Below are positions 8,720 through 16,286 of a stretch of 38,708 nucleotides of DNA, in pieces (position 1 is the stretch's first letter; each line of letters opens with the position of its first letter). The DNA is from Chitinophagaceae bacterium (GTDB lineage: Bacteria; Bacteroidota; Bacteroidia; Chitinophagales; Chitinophagaceae), in the NCBI GenBank assembly GCA_019247775.1, contig JAFBAN010000174.1, forward strand, positions 1 through 38,708, read 5' to 3'. Made by a program: the position numbers and the translations under genes. Below the pieces are notes generated by a model that searched no databases, had not been told where the DNA came from, and saw only the letters and a program-made list of their open reading frames with translations.

Positions 8720-8759
8720 GCGCGGGCTATTGAAGGGTCCTCCCACAATAGCCCGGCGC
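8720..8759 (-). promoter_or_regulatory. Intercistronic hairpin between regulator 2 and the six-PAS kinase
   Basis: GGGCTATTG (8724-8732) pairs perfectly with CAATAGCCC (8746-8754). The stem extends outward by four more pairs if G8756 is bulged, and the loop can form a further GGG/CCC pairing. It occupies most of the 64-bp gap between two same-strand genes. On the transcribed strand it is followed by A residues rather than T, so it is not a canonical terminator. It may act in attenuation, mRNA processing or stability (inference). Confidence 0.6.
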
Positions 8760-8766
8760 CTTGAAT

Positions 8767-9396
8767 TTATACCAGTCTGCTGTCGATAGCGTATTTGATC
8801 AGTTCCAGGTTATTGTGAAAATCCATTTTCTCAAAAATACGCGACCTGAAGGTACTAATGGTATTGGTGCTCAGGGAAAGTTGCTTGGCGATCTCGGAAA
8901 TCGTCTTACCGGCAGCCAGCAGCCTGAACACCTCATTTTCTCTCTCGGACAGATTGCTCACATTACGCGTATTGTTATTGTTCTCGAAAGCGTCGGCCAG
9001 CACATTCACCACTTCGGGCGTCAGGTATTTTTTGCCTGATAGTACCGTATTGACCGCATTCACCAGTTCCAATGTGGCAGCGCCTTTGGTGAGGTAGCCC
9101 GAAGCCCCGGACTGCATGGCACGCACGGCATACTGTTCAGGCGCATGCATGCTTAGCATGATCACCGGCACGCCGGGTGTATTCGCTTTGATCTTTTTAA
9201 CCGCTTCCAAACCCGAATCGCCGGGCGGCATGGAGATATCCGAAATGATCACATCCCATTTCTCGCTCAATGCCAGGCGCAGCAGGTCCTGCGAATCCGA
9301 TACGTCCACGATCTCCGAAAAGGGATAGGCTTCTATCAGCAGCATCTTAATCCCTTCCCTGACGATGGTATGGTCGTCTGCAATTAAAATTCTCAT
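8767..9396 (-). CDS. NarL/FixJ-family response regulator, paralogue 2
   Basis: A 209-residue regulator with receiver (Asp53 in SDISMPP, Ser82, Lys104) and LuxR-type helix-turn-helix C-terminus. The frame is open to 9426, but ATG 9396 gives the same N-terminus as the two paralogues (MRILIADDHT) and lies 5 bp after the stop of the seven-PAS kinase. The longer start would overlap the kinase by about 25 bp. This tight spacing marks a kinase-regulator operon. The helix region STNTISTFRSRIFEKM is identical to that of paralogue 1, so both may bind the same sites. Confidence 0.93.
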   Translation of the reverse strand: MRILIADDHTIVREGIKMLLIEAYPFSEIVDVSDSQDLLRLALSEKWDVIISDISMPPGDSGLEAVKKIKANTPGVPVIMLSMHAPEQYAVRAMQSGASGYLTKGAATLELVNAVNTVLSGKKYLTPEVVNVLADAFENNNNTRNVSNLSERENEVFRLLAAGKTISEIAKQLSLSTNTISTFRSRIFEKMDFHNNLELIKYAIDSRLV

Positions 9397-9401
9397 AACT
9401 C

Positions 9402-12400
9402 CTATGTTTTTGGAATAACAGCGCAAATAATAGTACCCTGGCCAGGTTTACTTTCTACCGTAAGCGTTCCGTTCACCGACAGCGCTCTTTCGCGCATGCC
9501 GATCAACCCCAGCGTATTGGTTTTCTGTGCCATATCGAAACCACGTCCATTGTCTGAAATGATCAACCGCACACCGGCCGAGGTGCCGCTGATCTGCACT
9601 TTTACCTGCGTGGCATTCGCATGCCGCATCACATTGGTGAGCGATTCCTGGCAGATCCTGAACAGCTCGTTCTTGGTCTTCATCGGTAAACGTGTATCAT
9701 CCAGCAGCTGTTCAAAACTGCAGGGTATGCCGTTAAGCATACTGAATTCCTTACACTGCCACGACAAAGAAGCATTCAGTCCGAGCTCATCGAGCATGCT
9801 GGGCCTGAGTGTAGCGGCTATTTTCCGGATCGTATTGATCAGCAGGTCTGCCGTTGAAGCCGCATGCTGCACTCTTTTGCGCGGAACCTCTTCCAGTGCC
9901 GGAAGGCGCAAGGCCAGCCAGTCGATATCCATCTTTACAACAGATGCAAGCTGGCCCAGTTCATCATGCACCTCGCGTGCAAGGATCTTGCGCTCTTCTT
10001 CGCGGATTCCCTGCAGGTGTGCAGATAACTGTTTCAGCTGCCGGTTCTTTTCTTCCAGCTCTTCGTTGATCTTTTTGCGTTCGGTGATATCCCGGCTGAT
10101 GCCCACCAGGCCCCTGGTATTCTGGTGTCCGTCCTTAAAAGGTATTTTGGTAGTAAGCAGCCAGCGCGTTTGCCCATCTTTGTTGGTAATAGGTTCTTCC
10201 CGCTCGATAATAGGCAGGCCGGTTGCCAGTACCTGTTGATCGTCTTTAAGAAAAGCCGCTGCCGTCTGGTTGCCCAGCAGGTCCAGGATGGTCTTATTGA
10301 GCGTTTCTTCTTCCTCCCGGAAACCGAGCAACTCCACATTCGCTTTGTTGTTGATGATATGGCGCATCTGGTCATCCTTCACATAAATATAATCCGGCAG
10401 GTTATCTATCAGCAACCGAAGTAACTTTCGCTCAGCCACCAGGGCTTCCTCGGCTTTTTTCCTTTCGGTAATATCCACCATAATTCCGCGCAACTGAAGC
10501 GGCGATCCCTGATCCTCCACGATGGCAACGAAATCCGCGAGCCATACAACCGTTCCATCGGCAGCCACCATGCGGTATTCGAACTGATGTTCCTTCTTTT
10601 TCCGGGTTTGCTCAACACAATAGTTCACAGCAAACTCACGGTCATCCGGGTGAATATGATTTGCCCAGAAATCCGGTTCTTCGATCCACAGGTTCACCGG
10701 GTATCCCAGCAATTTCTCCGCATGCCTACTCACATACGTGAATTGAAAAGTTTCTGCGTCGGCTTCCCACACAATGCCGTCTACCGTATTCACCAGTGCA
10801 GTAAATTTTTCCTGCGTCTTGCGAACGGCTTCTTCAGATCTTTTCCTTTCCGAAATATCCTGCATAGCGCCGATCATCCTTATTGCCCTGCCCTGGTCAT
10901 CGCGCACAACCACAGCTTTGTCGTACACATACACATACTCCCCATCTGCCCGCCGGTAACGGTATTCATGACTCCAGTTTGTTTCTGTGCCGCGAAGCAA
11001 TTCATCTATCCCGTCGAATACCTGCTTCTTATCGTCAGGGTGGATATTATCGAAAGAATGTATGTGGTTGGCGATGGTATCTTCGAGAGAATAGCCGAAA
11101 ATCTTTTCATAGCCTTCGCCCCAGTAGAGATGATCATTGAGGATATCCCAGTCCCACACGGCGTCGGATGTGGCCCTGGTTACATATCCGAACCGTTCGT
11201 TACTGGCCTTCAATGCCTCATCGGCCCGTTTCCGCTCGGTGATAATACGGCCTACCCCCAGCAGGCCTGTGACCTTCCCTTCCACATCGTAAAGCGGTAC
11301 TTTGGAGGTCAGCAACCATATCGAATCGCCATCCACACTTGTAAAATGTTCTTCCTGATTGTATATCGCATCGCCGGTACTGATTACCTTCAGGTCGTCC
11401 GCTAACCTGGGGCCGCCTATTTCCGGGCCGAATATCTCCAGGTCGGTTTTGCCGAGGGCTTCTTCTTCTGTCATTCCCATCAGGCTCAGGTCTACATTAT
11501 TGGTGACGATCTTGCGCCCTTCGCGATCTTTGATATAGATCGAATCGGGCAAAGTGTCTATCAGAACCCGCAACTGTTTGTGTTCATTTTTCAGCCTGAT
11601 CTCCGCCATCTTCCTCGCGGTGATATCCTGAACGATACCATACAGCTTCACCACCGCACCCTGCCGGTCTTTCGATACCTGGCATGCCGCATAATGATAG
11701 GCTTCAGGGGCACTGGGCAGACTGAGCTGGAGATCGGTTTCATAATTCTCGCCCGAACTGAGCGCGTTCGCTATAAGCTGCCGGAGCCGCGCCGCATCCT
11801 TCTCCGGATAGAAGCCGATAAAATTTTCAAGAGAAGGTGGGCCGTTCTGCGGATCGATGGCGAAAAGCAGGTACAGTTCATCCGACCAGGTAAGTGTTTT
11901 GGTTGCGCAATCATATTCCCAGTCGCCAACGCTGCCCACATACTGCGCATTCTTCATACGCCGCTCATTATCGGCGATGGCCTGCGCTGCTTTTTTTCTG
12001 TCGCTGATATCCTGCACGATCCCTTCAAACACTACCGCGGTTCCCGAGTTGTCCAATACCAGGTTGCCTTTTTCGAGCAGGGTCTTTACTTCACCGCTGG
12101 CAAGCACAATACGATGCTCGAGACCAACTGCGCGCTCGCCTTTAACAACAGCGTTCTGCTTTTCGAGGAAATAATCGCGGTCATCGGGATGGACCATATT
12201 GAAAAACTCTTCGTAGCTCAGCTTCCCGGTCGGCGGAAGATCAAGTATCCGGCAGGCCTGCTCCGATAAGGTAAGTTCGAGCGTGGTGAGGTTCAGCTCC
12301 CAGTAACCCAGTTGTGCGATCTGCTGCGCGGCCCGGAGTTGTCTGTTGGACCGGATCAATTCAGATTCGATATGGATCTTATGCGTGATATCATTGGACA

Positions 12401-12932
12401 GTACAAGCACTGCAGCCTTTCCCTGATAACTGAGGCGGCATGCCGAGATCTCCACCTGGATGACCTCGCCGTTCTTTTTCAGGTGCTTCCAGCATCCGCG
12501 ATAGGCGCGGTTGTCTTCCTGTACTCTGTTACCTCTCAACAGCAGTCTTTCTTTTTCCGAATCCGGCCTGATATCGACAACATGCATCTGCAGGAATTCT
12601 TCCCGCCCGTAACCGTAGTGACTGATCGCAGCTTCGTTAACGGCAAGAAAACAGGTGGTTTCGCTGTCGTAGATCCACATCGGCAGTGGATTCATGTTGA
12701 ACAGGTCTCTGTAATCCCTTACCGATTCAAGCAATGCATTTTCGATATCTATGGGGGAAGTTGACTGTAAAGACATTTCCGAAGACAGCTCTGCCGGGAA
12801 GGCACCCATCTGCCGCTGCATCATTTCGTGTTGAGCGAACAATGCATCATATGCCAGTAAGAGTTGGTCATATTTCTTTTGCAGGTCACCGGTATGCTGG
12901 TGTGCCTGTTTTCTTTCTGTTGCCTCACTCAT
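9402..12932 (-). CDS. Seven-PAS cytoplasmic histidine kinase (HisKA_3/NarX type)
   Basis: A 1176-residue soluble kinase. A Gln/His-rich probable coiled coil (about 5-45) precedes seven PAS domains at about 70-183, 196-315, 322-440, 450-570, 573-695, 700-820 and 825-945, mostly joined by ITERKK-type linkers. The HisKA_3 domain has phospho-acceptor His989 (REVHDELGQ). The ATPase domain has Asn1100 and DNGRG at 1127-1131. PAS 4 and PAS 7 resemble each other (IDTLPD/IDNLPD and IYIKD/IYVKD cores), which suggests internal duplication. It is followed 5 bp later by its NarL-type regulator. The 290-bp upstream gap probably holds the promoter for the kinase/regulator series. Signals are unknown. Confidence 0.93.
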   Translation of the reverse strand: MSEATERKQAHQHTGDLQKKYDQLLLAYDALFAQHEMMQRQMGAFPAELSSEMSLQSTSPIDIENALLESVRDYRDLFNMNPLPMWIYDSETTCFLAVNEAAISHYGYGREEFLQMHVVDIRPDSEKERLLLRGNRVQEDNRAYRGCWKHLKKNGEVIQVEISACRLSYQGKAAVLVLSNDITHKIHIESELIRSNRQLRAAQQIAQLGYWELNLTTLELTLSEQACRILDLPPTGKLSYEEFFNMVHPDDRDYFLEKQNAVVKGERAVGLEHRIVLASGEVKTLLEKGNLVLDNSGTAVVFEGIVQDISDRKKAAQAIADNERRMKNAQYVGSVGDWEYDCATKTLTWSDELYLLFAIDPQNGPPSLENFIGFYPEKDAARLRQLIANALSSGENYETDLQLSLPSAPEAYHYAACQVSKDRQGAVVKLYGIVQDITARKMAEIRLKNEHKQLRVLIDTLPDSIYIKDREGRKIVTNNVDLSLMGMTEEEALGKTDLEIFGPEIGGPRLADDLKVISTGDAIYNQEEHFTSVDGDSIWLLTSKVPLYDVEGKVTGLLGVGRIITERKRADEALKASNERFGYVTRATSDAVWDWDILNDHLYWGEGYEKIFGYSLEDTIANHIHSFDNIHPDDKKQVFDGIDELLRGTETNWSHEYRYRRADGEYVYVYDKAVVVRDDQGRAIRMIGAMQDISERKRSEEAVRKTQEKFTALVNTVDGIVWEADAETFQFTYVSRHAEKLLGYPVNLWIEEPDFWANHIHPDDREFAVNYCVEQTRKKKEHQFEYRMVAADGTVVWLADFVAIVEDQGSPLQLRGIMVDITERKKAEEALVAERKLLRLLIDNLPDYIYVKDDQMRHIINNKANVELLGFREEEETLNKTILDLLGNQTAAAFLKDDQQVLATGLPIIEREEPITNKDGQTRWLLTTKIPFKDGHQNTRGLVGISRDITERKKINEELEEKNRQLKQLSAHLQGIREEERKILAREVHDELGQLASVVKMDIDWLALRLPALEEVPRKRVQHAASTADLLINTIRKIAATLRPSMLDELGLNASLSWQCKEFSMLNGIPCSFEQLLDDTRLPMKTKNELFRICQESLTNVMRHANATQVKVQISGTSAGVRLIISDNGRGFDMAQKTNTLGLIGMRERALSVNGTLTVESKPGQGTIICAVIPKT

Positions 12933-12995
12933 CTAACAACTGAACAATTTTTTAACGGGCATGAGCCCCGGTGAAAATACCAGAGCCGTCCTGCT

Positions 12996-13012
12996 CTGTC
13001 AGAAAACTGTCA
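12996..13012. promoter_or_regulatory. Direct repeat CTGTCA with 11-bp spacing upstream of the seven-PAS kinase
   Basis: CTGTCA occurs at 12996-13001 and again at 13007-13012, one helical turn apart, about 65-80 bp upstream of the kinase start. The first copy overlaps the right arm of a 6-bp hairpin (CAGAGC/GCTCTG, 12981-12998). Spacing of one turn suits binding of a dimeric regulator, perhaps one of the neighbouring LuxR-type proteins. This is inference from spacing only. Confidence 0.3.
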
Positions 13013-13222
13013 TCAAAATTTAATCTGAAGCGGTTTTCAGGTGTATTTCCGGGCCATCCCGAAGAACTGTATGAGCATAAAGAACGGATTTACAGCTATA
13101 TAAAACCATAGCCGTAAACGAAAAACAGGGTAGTTGGAAGATGCGAATTTGTAGTAAATCGTCTACAATAGATGCAGAAACGACCACAGCTAGGTATGGA
13201 GTGAGGAAAGGGTGATTGCAGC

Positions 13223-13852
13223 TTATACCAGGCGATTGTCCACAGCATAGCGGATCAGCTGCATATTGTTCGCGAAATTCATTTTTTCGAGCAGCCTCCC
13301 CCGGAATGTGTTGATGGTATTGATGCTCAGGATAAGCTCATTGGCGATCTCGGAAACCGTTTTCCCGACAGCCAGTAACTTGAATACTTCCAGCTCGCGG
13401 TCCGACAGGTTTTCGATCGATCTGTCGATGTCTTTTCTCTCGAAAGCTGCCGCCAGTACAGCAGCAACATCATCGCTGATATAACGTCTGCCCGATTTCA
13501 CATGCTTTACTGCATTCACAAGTTCCATGGCAGCCACACTTTTCGTAAGATACCCGGCAGCGCCCGCGCGCATCGCCCTCACCGCATATTGGTCGGGCGA
13601 ATGCATACTGAACACGATCACCGGAGTACCAGGCGTATGTTCCTTGATCTTTTTTACCGCTTCCAGTCCCGAGTCGCCGGGTGGCATGGAGATATCGGTG
13701 ATAACAACATCCCACTTATCGCGGTACACCAGTTTGAGCATGGTGGCGGAATCAACAACGTCCACGATGTCTGCAGCGGGAAATGCTTCAGTCAACAACA
13801 ATTTAATTCCTTCGCGGACGATGGTATGATCGTCTGCAATCAAAATTCTCAT
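13223..13852 (-). CDS. NarL/FixJ-family response regulator, paralogue 3 (no adjacent own kinase)
   Basis: A 209-residue regulator with receiver (Asp53 in TDISMPP, Lys104 in YLTKS) and LuxR-type helix-turn-helix. The recognition region reads SINTINTFRGRLLEKM, diverged from the other two copies, so its DNA target may differ. It starts 67 bp after the stop of the HYR-repeat surface protein on the same strand. The next gene, the seven-PAS kinase, starts 290 bp downstream. It therefore has no private kinase and may be served by one of the two HisKA_3 kinases (inference). Its leader is A-rich just before the ATG, as usual for starts in this phylum. Confidence 0.92.
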   Translation of the reverse strand: MRILIADDHTIVREGIKLLLTEAFPAADIVDVVDSATMLKLVYRDKWDVVITDISMPPGDSGLEAVKKIKEHTPGTPVIVFSMHSPDQYAVRAMRAGAAGYLTKSVAAMELVNAVKHVKSGRRYISDDVAAVLAAAFERKDIDRSIENLSDRELEVFKLLAVGKTVSEIANELILSINTINTFRGRLLEKMNFANNMQLIRYAVDNRLV

Positions 13853-13919
13853 AGGATATTTTTTTGGGGCTTATCCTGGCTACAACGCTTGTTCCTGTCT
13901 TGTTCTTGTCCCGGCTATG

Positions 13920-16007
13920 TTATCTCAACTTTATCAATTGTATCAGCTTACGCTGTCCGCCCTGGATTATTTCGGCAAAATACTGGCCCGCAGGATATGC
14001 CTGTCCGATCTGCACCGTTCCGGTAGATGGCAGAGCCGACTTTGCATCTACTACCCTGCCGCTCATATCCACCACACGCAGGTTCACCGGCAGCTGCATA
14101 GCACTCTGCCATTTCAGGGTAAACCGCTCTGTAGCGGGGTTAGGCGCCACGAACAATTGAAGCGTACCGGCCTCCGTTGTAGCAGTTGCCTGCGTTCTGT
14201 CCGCCACAGCATTCGATTTTTTCTTGTTCACCGTTACGGTCTGCGTGGCGGTAGCGGCATTCCCGCTCAGGTCTTTCACCGTCCAGGTCACTGTTGTCGT
14301 TCCCACAGGGTAAGATGCCGGTGCATTATTGGTAACCGTCTTCACTCCGCAATTATCGGAAGTGGTGGCATTGCCGAGCGCCACATTACTGGCCGATGAC
14401 TGGTTGTTTGGAATTGTAACCGTTACATTGTTCGGAGCAGTGATCGTTGGCTTCTGCGTATCGGTCACCGTAATCACAAAATTTTTGCTGGCGCTGTTGC
14501 CGCTCGCATCTTTCGCCGTTACGGTAACGGTGGTGCTGCCCGTTGAAAAACTGCTGCCGGATGCCTTGCTGTAGGTTACAGTGACCGGAGACCCGGAATT
14601 ATCGGTAACCGCTGCGGCGAATTTTACAGTGGCGCTGCATTTACCGGCATCCGTGTTCGCCGAAATATCGGAGATCGTGATCACCGGCGCAGTATTATCC
14701 ACTACAGTAACGAGTTGCTTCGCGCTGCTCTTATTGCCGCTTTTATCTGCAGCCGTCCAGGTTCTTGTAATGGAATAATTATAATGGGATGACAGGCCTG
14801 TATTGCTGCCCTGGGTGCTTGCTTCAGCAAATGTTACAACAGGTGAACCGTCGCAGTTGTCTTTGGCACTCACGGCAGGGGCCGCGGGAACCTTATCGCA
14901 GCTCACGGTCATATCAGCGGGCACGCTAAGGAGTACAGGGGCTTCGATATCTTTTACGGTAACGGACTGCGTAGCGGTACTGGTATTACCGTGTATATCG
15001 GTAACAGTCCAGGTAACCGCTGTTGTTCCTGTTGTAAAAAATGCAGGCGCATTGTTGGAAACGGATGCCACTCCGCAGTTATCGCTGGTTTTTGCAGTGC
15101 CCGGCGAAACCGTTGCCCCGTTCTTTCCCGCATCATTCCCAACAACAATATCTGCCGGAGCTGTGATGGATGGCAGTTCATTATCGGTTATGATAACCGT
15201 CTGCTGCGCAGTAACGGTGTATTGATTGAGATCGGTAACCGTCCAGGTAACCACGGTGGTGCCTACCGGGAATACTGCCGGCGCATCATTGCTTATGCTG
15301 GCGATACCGCAGTTATCCGAAACTGCAGGCGTACCGAGGTTTACGGAAGCGCCGCATTGACCCGCGGCAGCGGCTGCAGAAAACGAGGTCTGCTGCAACT
15401 GGATAACGGGTAATTCATTGTCGATAACGGTAATCCGCTGCACCATGGTATCTGAATTACCCTGAGCATCCGTGGCCGTCCACGTGATCAATGTGGTGCC
15501 AACCGGGAAAACAGCATCAGGTCCGTCGTGGGTCAATGTTACCTGGCCGCTGTTATCGAAAGTATAAGGTACCATCAGATCTACCCTGGCGCTGCAGCCG
15601 CCCGGATCATTCACTACACTGATCTCAGACAGCCGTGAGATATAGGGTTTTTCCTGATCTACTACAGTCACTTTCTGGGTGGCCGTCGTTTTTGAACCGG
15701 ATTTATCGGTAGCTGTCCAGGTTACAACGGTAACGCCGATCGGATAGTAGTCCGGCGCATTGTTCGATACGGTAACACCGTCGCCGGTAACTGCGGCCGC
15801 GCCGAGGTTTACGCCGCTGGCTACATCGCTGTATTGGTCGGTAGCAACGGTAATATCCGCAGGAGCTGTAATGGTCAGCGGTTCAAATCGATGGGACTGG
15901 GGCTTCTTGAAAAAATTGTGGAGATAACCTGACGCGACAGCGGGCTGCGGAACCAGGTGCACGAGTAAAAGCACAGTGAAAACTGTCCGGGGTAGAACTT
16001 TTCTCAT
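13920..16007 (-). CDS. HYR-repeat secreted surface protein with T9SS sorting domain
   Basis: A 695-residue exported protein. It has a signal peptide (about 1-25, ending AVASG), about seven tandem HYR/Ig-like beta modules of roughly 75-85 residues (about 45-600), each with versions of FPVGTTxVTWTxTD and DNCGxxSxSN, then a linker and a type A T9SS C-terminal domain (about 617-695, APNPATERF through GQRKLIQLIK). Paired Cys residues in several modules may form disulfides outside the cell. HYR modules are structural adhesin-like folds. The sorting domain is very similar to that of the giant protein upstream, indicating a paralogous pair. No terminator hairpin is evident after the stop. Confidence 0.88.
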   Translation of the reverse strand: MRKVLPRTVFTVLLLVHLVPQPAVASGYLHNFFKKPQSHRFEPLTITAPADITVATDQYSDVASGVNLGAAAVTGDGVTVSNNAPDYYPIGVTVVTWTATDKSGSKTTATQKVTVVDQEKPYISRLSEISVVNDPGGCSARVDLMVPYTFDNSGQVTLTHDGPDAVFPVGTTLITWTATDAQGNSDTMVQRITVIDNELPVIQLQQTSFSAAAAAGQCGASVNLGTPAVSDNCGIASISNDAPAVFPVGTTVVTWTVTDLNQYTVTAQQTVIITDNELPSITAPADIVVGNDAGKNGATVSPGTAKTSDNCGVASVSNNAPAFFTTGTTAVTWTVTDIHGNTSTATQSVTVKDIEAPVLLSVPADMTVSCDKVPAAPAVSAKDNCDGSPVVTFAEASTQGSNTGLSSHYNYSITRTWTAADKSGNKSSAKQLVTVVDNTAPVITISDISANTDAGKCSATVKFAAAVTDNSGSPVTVTYSKASGSSFSTGSTTVTVTAKDASGNSASKNFVITVTDTQKPTITAPNNVTVTIPNNQSSASNVALGNATTSDNCGVKTVTNNAPASYPVGTTTVTWTVKDLSGNAATATQTVTVNKKKSNAVADRTQATATTEAGTLQLFVAPNPATERFTLKWQSAMQLPVNLRVVDMSGRVVDAKSALPSTGTVQIGQAYPAGQYFAEIIQGGQRKLIQLIKLR

Positions 16008-16228
16008 AGAATCTTATTTGGATTATGGTGTCACGATCTCTCAGCGAAATCAGTGTTTTAACAGCTATCAGTTGTATCCCTACACCATTCAACACGGTTC
16101 AAAAGCAGCGGCAGAGTTATCAAAAGAACGCAAAAACCATTCGGTTTTTTGTCGTAAACCCGGGATAATGATACGAATTTTCATTTAAAACGGAAAAAAA
16201 CCGAAAATATTTTAGAAAATAACGCAAA
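16008..16228. other. Intergenic region upstream of the HYR-repeat gene
   Basis: About 220 bp of non-coding sequence that should contain the promoter of the HYR-repeat gene on the minus strand. I found no clear TTG/TAnnTTTG pair here. The small plus-strand frame across it has no protein character. Confidence 0.4.
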
Positions 16229-16252
16229 AGGCCGCTCCTGTTGGAGCGGCCT
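16229..16252 (-). terminator. Rho-independent terminator of the giant surface-protein gene
   Basis: A perfect 10-bp GC-rich stem (AGGCCGCTCC, 16229-16238, with GGAGCGGCCT, 16243-16252) and a TGTT loop. Reading the minus strand, the stem is followed by TTTGCGTTATTTT. It starts 34 bp beyond the stop of the 2517-residue gene and separates it from the HYR-repeat gene, which must have its own promoter. Confidence 0.9.
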
Positions 16253-16286
16253 CTGCTGCTGTATAGTTTTGGTTGGGGGGTGAATA

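Noticed and set aside
10587..11405. 272-codon open frame opposite the seven-PAS kinase
   Set aside because: Same reason: an antisense shadow of PAS repeats without recognisable protein features.
13853..13919. GAACAAG direct repeats (minus strand) after the HYR-repeat gene, considered as a terminator
   Set aside because: No stem can be formed and no T-tract follows on the transcribed strand.
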